Source of the DNA: Sphingobacteriaceae bacterium GW460-11-11-14-LB5
GTDB lineage: Bacteria; Bacteroidota; Bacteroidia; Sphingobacteriales; Sphingobacteriaceae
DNA: 64,000 bases
Direction: 5' to 3'
Assembly (NCBI GenBank): GCA_002151545.1
Contig: CP021237.1
Location: 4,712,001-4,776,000 of the forward strand
The position numbers and the translations under genes are program-made. How positions within the stretch are numbered: position 1 is the first letter of the stretch; each line of letters opens with the position of its first letter. The notes under the pieces were generated by a model. It was not told the DNA's origin, searched no databases, and saw only the letters and a program-made list of their open reading frames with translations. Below, in pieces: positions 57,324 to 64,000 of this stretch.

Positions 57324-59264
57324 CTATTCGTTAATTAGCTTATCCAGTTCTTCAAATATTGAATTTTTACTCTTAAATTCTGGAACCAGTTTTTTCATAT
57401 TCATTACCACTTGTCTATTACTATCAGATTTTGCAGATGAAATTAGTTCATAAATCTGTTTTTCTACATCAGCAAATACATACTCCCTTACTTTACCAAT
57501 CATAATTTTTTCATGATGGGTAGGCATAGTATTTTCATTGTCGTTCAGTAATTCTTCATATAATTTTTCTCCCGGACGTAAGCCAGAATATTCTATTTTA
57601 ACATCAACGTTGGGTTCCAAACCTGCAAGTCTGATCATCTTTTTGGCTAACTCAACAATTTTAACCGACTTACCCATATCAAAAACAAAAATCTCGCCAC
57701 CTTTGCCCATACAGCCAGCTTCCAATACCAAACGACATGCTTCTGGTATAGTCATGAAATAACGTGTAATTTCTGGATGAGTTACCGTAACTGGCCCTCC
57801 CTTTTCTATCTGTTGCCTAAACCTTGGTATAACAGAGCCATTCGAACCAAGAACATTTCCAAAGCGAGTAGTAATGAATTTAGTAATCGGTTTAACATTC
57901 AGCTCGTTTATATATTGCAGACCATTTGTAAAAATAAATCCATCCGTACTTAATGAATTGTTGAGTGACTGAACATAAATCTCCGCAATCCTTTTTGACG
58001 CACCCATAATATTGGTCGGATTAACCGCCTTGTCAGTAGAAATCATTACGAACTTCTGAACCCCGTACTTAACAGATTTATCGGCAATGGTTTTAGTCCC
58101 CAGTACATTTGCTTTTATGGCTTCTGCTGGATTATCCTCCATCAAGGGCACATGCTTGTATGCTGCTGCGTGATATACATAGTGCGGTTTATAGGTTTCA
58201 AACAATTTATCCATGCGCTGCTCATCACGAACATCACCAATAAAAGCGTGAAAGTTCTTAGTCTTATTGGTCTCTTCCAATTCCAGAAAAAGCTCATGAA
58301 GGGCAGTCTCAGATTGGTCACATAGAATGATCAGACCCACATTAAATTTAGAAAGTTGACGAACAATCTCACTCCCGATTGAACCAGCGGCTCCAGTAAT
58401 CAAGATTCTTTTTTTATCTAGCATCTGGCCGATACCGTCAATATCGATTTTGATGGATTTGCGGTTTAATAAGTCTTCGATATTTAACTTTTGAATCTGG
58501 GCGGGCTTTAACTGTCCATTGGTCCAAACATCAAGAGGTGGAATATTTAGAACTTTAATGTCATTCTCTAAACACAGATCAACAATTTCGTCCTTTTTCT
58601 CATCTGGTATGGTATAGGAGGCAAAAATAATCTCATCTAATTCATGCTCACCGATGAGATATGCAAGATTAGCTGCATCCAAAATTTTCACACCATCAAT
58701 TGTTTTACCTACTTTTCGTTGATCATCATCAACAAAAGCAACAATATTCTTATTTACGCTTCCATCATGGTCAAAAGTTCTTTTCGTGGCCAAGCCCGCC
58801 TCACCGGCACCATAAATGATCACCTTCTTTTTATCAAGATTAAGGTTTTTCACATAGATAAAAAAATACTTAATTAGCACACGATAGGTCATTAATAACA
58901 AAAAGCTCGTTAAACCATTTGTAATTAATATTGCAAAAGAAATTAATGGGTACTGAAAAAAAGTTATGGCGATTAGATTCAGTACAAAGAAAGTACCGTT
59001 AGAAATAATAACAGATATTAAAATACGAAACGAATCTTGCGCACTAGTATAACGGATAATACCGGTATATGTCTTAATATGTAGGAAAACCCCAATATTA
59101 ATGGCGCCAATAATCAAGAGATTCCTGGCCAATTCGGGTAAATCGATCGCAGTTAAATCTAAATTATGCTTAAGGGAATAAGCAAATATTAAAGAACATG
59201 TGCAAATGATCAGATCCAATAAGAAAATGACCCAGCGAGGAACAATATTAATTTGTGTAAACAA
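57324..59264 (-). CDS. CapD/FlaA1-family nucleoside-diphosphate-sugar 4,6-dehydratase (membrane form)
   Basis: 646 residues. Four N-terminal membrane helices, then a CoA-binding-like first Rossmann fold (IYGAGEAGLA), and a second SDR domain with ITGAAGSIGSEI and the altered active site STDKAVNPTNIMGASKR, in which Met replaces Tyr of the usual YxxxK. This is the pattern of WbpM/PglF-type UDP-GlcNAc 4,6-dehydratases. The start is a TTG: an in-frame stop lies close upstream and there is no alternative Met in the first domain. Product UDP-4-keto-sugar leads to QuiNAc or bacillosamine; no aminotransferase is visible nearby. The gap to the next gene is 3 bases. Confidence 0.93.
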   Translation of the reverse strand: MFTQINIVPRWVIFLLDLIICTCSLIFAYSLKHNLDLTAIDLPELARNLLIIGAINIGVFLHIKTYTGIIRYTSAQDSFRILISVIISNGTFFVLNLIAITFFQYPLISFAILITNGLTSFLLLMTYRVLIKYFFIYVKNLNLDKKKVIIYGAGEAGLATKRTFDHDGSVNKNIVAFVDDDQRKVGKTIDGVKILDAANLAYLIGEHELDEIIFASYTIPDEKKDEIVDLCLENDIKVLNIPPLDVWTNGQLKPAQIQKLNIEDLLNRKSIKIDIDGIGQMLDKKRILITGAAGSIGSEIVRQLSKFNVGLIILCDQSETALHELFLELEETNKTKNFHAFIGDVRDEQRMDKLFETYKPHYVYHAAAYKHVPLMEDNPAEAIKANVLGTKTIADKSVKYGVQKFVMISTDKAVNPTNIMGASKRIAEIYVQSLNNSLSTDGFIFTNGLQYINELNVKPITKFITTRFGNVLGSNGSVIPRFRQQIEKGGPVTVTHPEITRYFMTIPEACRLVLEAGCMGKGGEIFVFDMGKSVKIVELAKKMIRLAGLEPNVDVKIEYSGLRPGEKLYEELLNDNENTMPTHHEKIMIGKVREYVFADVEKQIYELISSAKSDSNRQVVMNMKKLVPEFKSKNSIFEELDKLINE

Positions 59265-59309
59265 AATACAATAGGCTAAATTTTAGTAAAGATAAGCATT
59301 ACAATAAGA

Positions 59310-59858
59310 TTAATACAATTCTAATTCAACAACATCATCCCTTTCGAATGCATCTAAAATCTTTGTAAATCTTGCCACGGTAGAGCATGCATCAATACTT
59401 ACTCCTGTACCAATTACAGCGCCACCACCGATATATGAATTTGGATATATACTACAGAAATCTCCAATTATTGCATCATGATCGATGGTTACATTCGCAT
59501 TAATCACAACATGTTTACCAATGAGGGCTCCAGATTGAATTACTGCACCTGCTAAAATAACACTGCCTTCACCAATAATCACATCATTGGCAACTATAGC
59601 TTTCGAATGGATAACGATTCCAAATTCATGTACAATATACCTAGAAATATTTCTTCTTACTTCATTGTTACCAATGCCAATGACCATTTTGGCCTCCTGC
59701 TCTACACTCTCATGATAAGGAAAAACAGGAATATCATTAATGGAGGCTAAATCTTTATTATCATCAAAATAAGTAATTAACCGATCACCCCTCAATTTAA
59801 TAGCATCGCCAATTACTCTTGCGTGGCCTCCGCCACCGTAAATTACCCAATCACTCAT
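59310..59858 (-). CDS. Sugar O/N-acetyltransferase, PglD/NeuD-like
   Basis: 182 residues. An N-terminal Rossmann-like domain (VIYGGGGHARVI) is followed by a left-handed beta-helix of hexapeptide repeats (VIIGEGSVILAGAVIQSGALIGK) with the putative catalytic His127 (TIDHDAIIGDF). PglD-type enzymes acetylate UDP-4-amino sugars; NeuD and others acetylate sialic acids. Overlaps the WecA-like gene by 8 bases (59851-59858). The substrate is inferred from context with the CapD-type dehydratase. Confidence 0.85.
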   Translation of the reverse strand: MSDWVIYGGGGHARVIGDAIKLRGDRLITYFDDNKDLASINDIPVFPYHESVEQEAKMVIGIGNNEVRRNISRYIVHEFGIVIHSKAIVANDVIIGEGSVILAGAVIQSGALIGKHVVINANVTIDHDAIIGDFCSIYPNSYIGGGAVIGTGVSIDACSTVARFTKILDAFERDDVVELELY

Positions 59859-60831
59859 TACTTAACTTTAAGTTAAACAAATGTTCTTTACCCTCAATTC
59901 TAAACCGTAGAGTAACAAAAACAACCAGACACACCATCAACAATAATAATGCCGATAACAAATTGCCCTGAATAATGAAAAGAATTAAAAGATTAATTAA
60001 AAGCTGTACCACTAGGTAAAGTGCGACCACAGCTAATTGTGGCCATTTTTTTTCATTGGCCAAAAACTGATAAAAATGTGAGCGATGTGCCTTAAAAATG
60101 TTCTCCTTTCTTACTACTCTGAAGAAAATAGTGGTCACTGTATCGAGGCCATACATAAGAAGAAATAAAATATAGGCTGGATTCTGGGTTTTAAAAATAA
60201 GTTGCCCTAAAACAAATACAATGATAAAAGCTATGCTTACACTGCCTACATCTCCGGCAAAACATTTAGCTTTCTTCCTGAAGTTGAAGAAATTAAAAAC
60301 AACTAAAGATATGATAACCGTTAGAAGCAGTTCGATAGAAGTAAAATCAATTATATATTGATCAATGTAATAGAGAGTAGCTAGTAATAAAAGGCTGTAT
60401 CCCCCTGTAATCCCATTGATTCCGTCCATAAAATTATAGGCGTTTATGGTCCCTATCACTACGATCACCCCAATGGCTGTAAAATACCATGGAAAATAAA
60501 TTACGTCTAATTGCGTAAATAGCAACAATACTGATAAACCATGAACCACTAAACGTACTTTATTGTTTAGTGTATGCATATCATCTAAAAAGCTGATTAA
60601 AGCAATCAGAAATAATCCGATAGTGAAAAATAAATACTGAAAACCAAAAAGAAAAAAGGCAAGCAGCCCTGCAATCCCAAAAAGAATCCCACCCCCACGG
60701 ATGGTAACTGCGGAGTGCGAACTTCGATGGTTGGGTTGATCAATTATATTATATCGATCGGCGATTTTGAAATAAATTATTTCAATAATAAAAAGACCGA
60801 TAAGGATGATTATTGCAAGTATAGCTGTCAT
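59851..60831 (-). CDS. Undecaprenyl-phosphate sugar-1-phosphate transferase, WecA/WbpL-like
   Basis: 326 residues, about ten membrane helices, polyprenyl-phosphate HexNAc-1-P transferase fold. Motifs: DDMHTLNNKVR, NAYNFMDGINGITGG, CFAGDVGSVSIAF and HRSHFYQ. It starts glycan assembly by moving a sugar phosphate to undecaprenyl phosphate. It is the first gene after the manC terminator and overlaps the acetyltransferase gene. Weak TATCTTCG promoter-like sequence just before the ATG. Confidence 0.92.
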   Translation of the reverse strand: MTAILAIIILIGLFIIEIIYFKIADRYNIIDQPNHRSSHSAVTIRGGGILFGIAGLLAFFLFGFQYLFFTIGLFLIALISFLDDMHTLNNKVRLVVHGLSVLLLFTQLDVIYFPWYFTAIGVIVVIGTINAYNFMDGINGITGGYSLLLLATLYYIDQYIIDFTSIELLLTVIISLVVFNFFNFRKKAKCFAGDVGSVSIAFIIVFVLGQLIFKTQNPAYILFLLMYGLDTVTTIFFRVVRKENIFKAHRSHFYQFLANEKKWPQLAVVALYLVVQLLINLLILFIIQGNLLSALLLLMVCLVVFVTLRFRIEGKEHLFNLKLSNE

Positions 60832-60875
60832 AAATCTTAATATTGGCGAAGATAAAGAAAATTAAGAGGGGCTGC

Positions 60876-60911
60876 ATAAAAAAGAAAAAACAGACTTGAA
60901 TTCAGTCTGTT
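60876..60911 (-). terminator. Terminator after manC
   Basis: AACAGACT / AGTCTGTT with loop GAATTCA (60889-60911), followed by TTTTCTTTTTT. It divides the cluster into a GDP-fucose unit and a WecA-acetyltransferase-dehydratase unit. Confidence 0.75.
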
Positions 60912-60934
60912 TACATTAGTATTAACCTGTTTAA

Positions 60935-62020
60935 CTATAAATAGTCGTTTCCAAAAATGCTTACCATGCCAGCGGCAACCTGCTTAATTTCTTGCTCATC
61001 TGATTTTGGGTAAATCAGCAACACTTTCCCATCATCCACAATAATATAATTTTCCATTCCTTTAATAACAGCGGCCTTATTATCTGGTAACTGTATTATA
61101 CAATTAGAGGTTTTATCTAAATGTAAAAAAGCACAATTTACAGCATTCGCATTAACATCCTTGTTGGCTACAGTATGTAAGGATGCCCAGGTACCTAAAT
61201 CAGACCAACCAATATCAGCAGGAATGGTATATACGTTATCGGCTTTCTCTAATATAGCGTAGTCAATAGAAATATTTGGCGCTGTGGGATAGTTTTCTAT
61301 AATATAATTCGTTTCTTCTTTGGTATTATAGAAATTATCACCTCGTGTAAAAATCTTGTCTATATCAGTTGCATACTTATTAAATGCTTTTTTTATTGCT
61401 TTAACCGACCAAATAAAAATGCCAGCATTCCAAACGTAATCGCCATTGGCTAAGTATTCTTCTGCTTTCTCCAGAGAAGGCTTTTCCATAAAAGCTTCAA
61501 CTTTTTTTACTTCCGATAATCCATCTTGATATCTAATATAGCCATAGCCTGTATCTGGTCTTGTTGGGCTAATACCGAGTGTAAGTAATGCATCGTGTTC
61601 AGCAGCAAAAGTTAAGGCTTGATCCACTTTAGTTAAAAATTCTTGCTCTTTTAAAATAAGGTGATCTGATGGTGCAACAACTATATTTGCATCTGGATTG
61701 ATTTGAAAGATTTTATAACTGGCATAAGCGATACAAGGCGCAGTATTATTGCGACTAGGTTCCAACAATATATTATTAGCTAAAAGGTTTGGTAACTGAT
61801 CCGCCACCAAACCAGAATAACTTTCATTCGTGAGAATATAAATTTGTTCTTTAGGACAGATGTTTAAAAACCGCTCATATGTCAGTTGTAATAAGGATTT
61901 ACCTAATCCCAATATGTCTATAAATTGCTTAGGAAAGTGGTTTCGACTTTTTGGCCAAAAGCGGGAGCCAACACCTCCCGCCATGATTAACACATAAGTA
62001 TTATTGTTAGTTCCAATCAT
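60935..62020 (-). CDS. manC: Mannose-1-phosphate guanylyltransferase
   Basis: 361 residues, only the nucleotidyltransferase domain; the fused phosphomannose isomerase of longer enzymes is absent. N-terminal GTP-binding AGGVGSRFWPKSRNHFPKQFIDILG; mannose-binding EKPSLEKAEEYLANGDYVWNAGIFIW. Converts mannose-1-phosphate and GTP to GDP-mannose. Overlaps fcl by 14 bases. Followed by a terminator. Confidence 0.96.
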   Translation of the reverse strand: MIGTNNNTYVLIMAGGVGSRFWPKSRNHFPKQFIDILGLGKSLLQLTYERFLNICPKEQIYILTNESYSGLVADQLPNLLANNILLEPSRNNTAPCIAYASYKIFQINPDANIVVAPSDHLILKEQEFLTKVDQALTFAAEHDALLTLGISPTRPDTGYGYIRYQDGLSEVKKVEAFMEKPSLEKAEEYLANGDYVWNAGIFIWSVKAIKKAFNKYATDIDKIFTRGDNFYNTKEETNYIIENYPTAPNISIDYAILEKADNVYTIPADIGWSDLGTWASLHTVANKDVNANAVNCAFLHLDKTSNCIIQLPDNKAAVIKGMENYIIVDDGKVLLIYPKSDEQEIKQVAAGMVSIFGNDYL

Positions 62021-62939
62021 TATCTTTAATTTCTTGGTATACTTTGGAAACCCCTTCTTCCAATTTTATTTTTGCTTTCCAACCCAGCCCGTTAATTTTA
62101 TCAACACTCATTAACTTCCTAGGAGTACCATCAGGTTTTGAAATGTCTGTCAAAATATTACCTTGAAAGCCTACCGTTTTTTTAACCAATTCGGCTAAAG
62201 CTAAAATGGAGATATCTTCTCCAACACCAATATTAATTAAACCTGGTTCATCATATTTTTCCATTAGAAAAACACAAGCTTCAGCTAAATCATCAGCATG
62301 CAAAAATTCTCTTTGAGGCGTTCCACTACCCCAAATAGTAACTGACTTTTCTGCATTTTTCTTAGCAATAATAAACTTGCGAAGCATGGCGGGCAATACA
62401 TGCGAGTTATTTAAATCATAATTATCATTTGGTCCATATAGATTTGTTGGCATAACTGAAATAAAGTTACAGCCATACTGCTTACGATAAGCATCGCACA
62501 TTTTAATGCCCGCAATTTTTGCTATTGCATATGGTTCATTGGTAGATTCTAATTCACCTGTTAACAAGTATTCCTCCTTTAGTGGTTGAGGTGCTAATTT
62601 AGGGTAAATACAAGACGAGCCTAAAAACATCAGTTTTCTAACTTTATTTACATAAGCTTGGTGGATTACATTATTCTGGATCATCAAATTCTCATAAATA
62701 AAATCAGCTCGATAAGTATTATTTGCAACTATTCCACCAACCTTAGCTGCTGCTAAAAAAACATAGTCAGGCTGCTCGTTTTGAAAAAAACTCGATACAG
62801 CCAAGGTATCTCTCAAATCTAAGACGGAGGATGTTGCAGTTAATATATTGTCAAAACCGTTGCGTTCTAAATTTCGAAGTATTGCTGAACCGACCATTCC
62901 TCTATGTCCAGCAATGTAAATTTTATCGTTCTTATTCAT
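62007..62939 (-). CDS. fcl: GDP-L-fucose synthase
   Basis: 310 residues, SDR epimerase/reductase. Rossmann motif GHRGMVGSAILR, family phrase FLAAAKVGGIVANNTYRADFIYENLMIQNNVI, catalytic Tyr-Lys in YAIAKIAGIKM, and Ser in LGSSCIYPKLAPQPL. Converts GDP-4-keto-6-deoxymannose from Gmd to GDP-L-fucose. Follows gmd by 57 bases, overlaps manC. Confidence 0.97.
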   Translation of the reverse strand: MNKNDKIYIAGHRGMVGSAILRNLERNGFDNILTATSSVLDLRDTLAVSSFFQNEQPDYVFLAAAKVGGIVANNTYRADFIYENLMIQNNVIHQAYVNKVRKLMFLGSSCIYPKLAPQPLKEEYLLTGELESTNEPYAIAKIAGIKMCDAYRKQYGCNFISVMPTNLYGPNDNYDLNNSHVLPAMLRKFIIAKKNAEKSVTIWGSGTPQREFLHADDLAEACVFLMEKYDEPGLINIGVGEDISILALAELVKKTVGFQGNILTDISKPDGTPRKLMSVDKINGLGWKAKIKLEEGVSKVYQEIKDNDWN

Positions 62940-62996
62940 TTTATATTGATGATGGCAGCCTACAAAGCCTCTTAATACATTATTTTGTTACTAATG

Positions 62997-64000
62997 TTAC
63001 TCAAATTGGTTTTTAACACTGTATCCTGCGGCCTTTAACATCAACTCTTTTTTGAAGTGGTCCACATCAGAAACCATCATTTCACTAACTAGAGCAGGTA
63101 AATCATATTTAGGTATCCAACCTAACTTAGTTTTCGATTTTGTTGGATCTCCAATTAATAAATCAACTTCTGTAGGCCTAAAATAGGCAGCATCAACAGA
63201 AACAACTTCTTTTCCAATTTCTAATTGGTAATCTGGATTAATACACGATACAACGTACGCTTTCTCATCAGCTCCTTTCCCCTTAAATTCAAGTTCAATT
63301 CCCACTTCTTTGAAAGACATCTTTACAAAATCTCTTACTGTTGTTGTAACCCCGGTTGCAATTACATAATCTTCTGGAGTATCTTGTTGCAGAATTAACC
63401 ACATTGCTTCAACATAATCCTTTGCGTGCCCCCAGTCACGTTGCGCATCCAAATTGCCTAAATATAGCTTATCCTGTAGCCCTAATGCAATTTTAGCAGT
63501 ACCTCTTGTAATCTTTCTGGTAACAAAAGTTTCTCCCCGTAAAGGGCTTTCGTGGTTAAATAAAATTCCATTACAGGCAAACATACCATATGCTTCGCGA
63601 TAGTTAACGGTAATCCAATAAGCATACATTTTTGCAACTGCATATGGAGATCTTGGATAAAATGGTGTGGTTTCGCTTTGAGGTACAGCTTGAACCAGAC
63701 CATATAATTCTGAGGTAGATGCTTGGTAGATTTTAGTTTTTTTCTCTAAACCAAGTATGCGTAATGCTTCTAACAACCTTAAAGTTCCTATCCCATCTGC
63801 ATTAGCTGTATATTCTGGTGTATCGAAACTTACTTTCACGTGGCTCATTGCACCTAAATTATAGATCTCGTCTGGTTGAACTTCTTGTACAATACGGATA
63901 AGGTTGGTAGAGTCGCTAAGATCTCCATAATGTAACTTAAACCTTACATTACTTTCATGTGGATCCTGATATAAATGATCTATACGATCTGTATTAAATA
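62997..64000 (-). CDS. gmd: GDP-mannose 4,6-dehydratase (5' end cut by window edge)
   Basis: About 334 residues are visible; the frame is open to base 64000, so the N-terminal Rossmann start lies outside. It is not the short form starting at 63848. Visible: LHYGDLSDSTNLIRIVQEVQPDEIYNLGAMSHVKVSFDTPEYTANADGIGTLRLLEALR, active-site YPRSPYAVAKMYAYWITVNYREAYG, and NPDYQLEIGKEVV-type C-terminus with RPTEVDLLIGDPTKSKTKLGW. First step from GDP-mannose to GDP-fucose; the pathway is completed by fcl and manC. Confidence 0.97.
   Translation of the reverse strand, partial: FNTDRIDHLYQDPHESNVRFKLHYGDLSDSTNLIRIVQEVQPDEIYNLGAMSHVKVSFDTPEYTANADGIGTLRLLEALRILGLEKKTKIYQASTSELYGLVQAVPQSETTPFYPRSPYAVAKMYAYWITVNYREAYGMFACNGILFNHESPLRGETFVTRKITRGTAKIALGLQDKLYLGNLDAQRDWGHAKDYVEAMWLILQQDTPEDYVIATGVTTTVRDFVKMSFKEVGIELEFKGKGADEKAYVVSCINPDYQLEIGKEVVSVDAAYFRPTEVDLLIGDPTKSKTKLGWIPKYDLPALVSEMMVSDVDHFKKELMLKAAGYSVKNQFE

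Overview
The window is AT-rich chromosomal DNA of a Bacteroidota bacterium, most likely a Pedobacter or close relative (Sphingobacteriaceae). The grounds are the 16S rRNA sequence, the T9SS/gliding translocon gene sprA in its usual neighbourhood (maeB-ruvA-sprA ... gcvH-vanZ), promoters of the Bacteroidota type (TTTG-N19/20-TAnnTTTG), starts without Shine-Dalgarno sequences, and the dispersed intergenic palindromes common in this group. There is no prophage, insertion sequence or CRISPR array; most of the window is core genome.

Layout. 1-5.5 kb (minus): two tandem paralogous outer-membrane beta-barrel proteins, the first cut by the window edge. 5.6-6.5 kb (minus): gcvH, a VanZ-like protein and a 41-residue lipoprotein. 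6.7-7.2 kb (plus): a small four-helix membrane protein. 7.2-17.3 kb (minus): operon maeB-ruvA-sprA with a clear promoter. 17.5-29.7 kb (minus): a long co-directional cell-envelope and housekeeping run: flippase, dut, TPR protein, DUF4292 lipoprotein, EnvC-like protein, two TatA/B subunits, gatA, LysM transglycosylase, preceded by an amidohydrolase, an NMO/FabK-like oxidoreductase and an acylphosphatase. A tRNA-Thr sits at 29.8 kb. 30.3-31.4 kb (plus): three near-identical small secreted PepSY-like proteins in tandem, then a sigma-54-type response regulator abutting a convergent hybrid histidine kinase. 35.4-39.6 kb (plus): WYL regulator, DinB, FMN reductase, RluF-type pseudouridine synthase, RlmN. 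39.9-46.3 kb (minus): a complete rRNA operon (16S, tRNA-Ile, tRNA-Ala, 23S, and two 5S copies each with its own terminator) driven by three tandem promoters. 46.6-48.7 kb (plus): ComF and a beta-helix lipoprotein. 49.1-53.2 kb (minus): glmS, glyA, scpA; 53.4-55.3 kb (plus): dxs. 55.7-64 kb (minus): surface polysaccharide cluster gmd-fcl-manC (GDP-L-fucose), terminator, then a WecA-type initiating transferase, a PglD-like acetyltransferase, a CapD/FlaA1-type dehydratase and a Wzi/RemB-like outer-membrane protein.

How it fits together. Much of the window serves the cell envelope: amino sugar supply (glmS), nucleotide sugars and initiating transferase (55-64 kb), flippase, peptidoglycan remodelling (transglycosylase, EnvC-like), Tat subunits and the T9SS channel SprA. 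The least explained parts are non-coding or small: a three-copy family of hairpin elements with conserved arms and unrelated stems (39.7, 46.4 and 48.9 kb), the mosaic PepSY-like gene triplet, the duplicated 5S-terminator unit, a 20-bp perfect palindrome in the glmS promoter, the duplicated terminator flanking glmS, an operator-like inverted repeat over a promoter at 55.5 kb, and a dispersed palindrome that has become the N-terminus of an acylphosphatase. All functional assignments are from reading the sequence and knowledge of the families; no database search was run.
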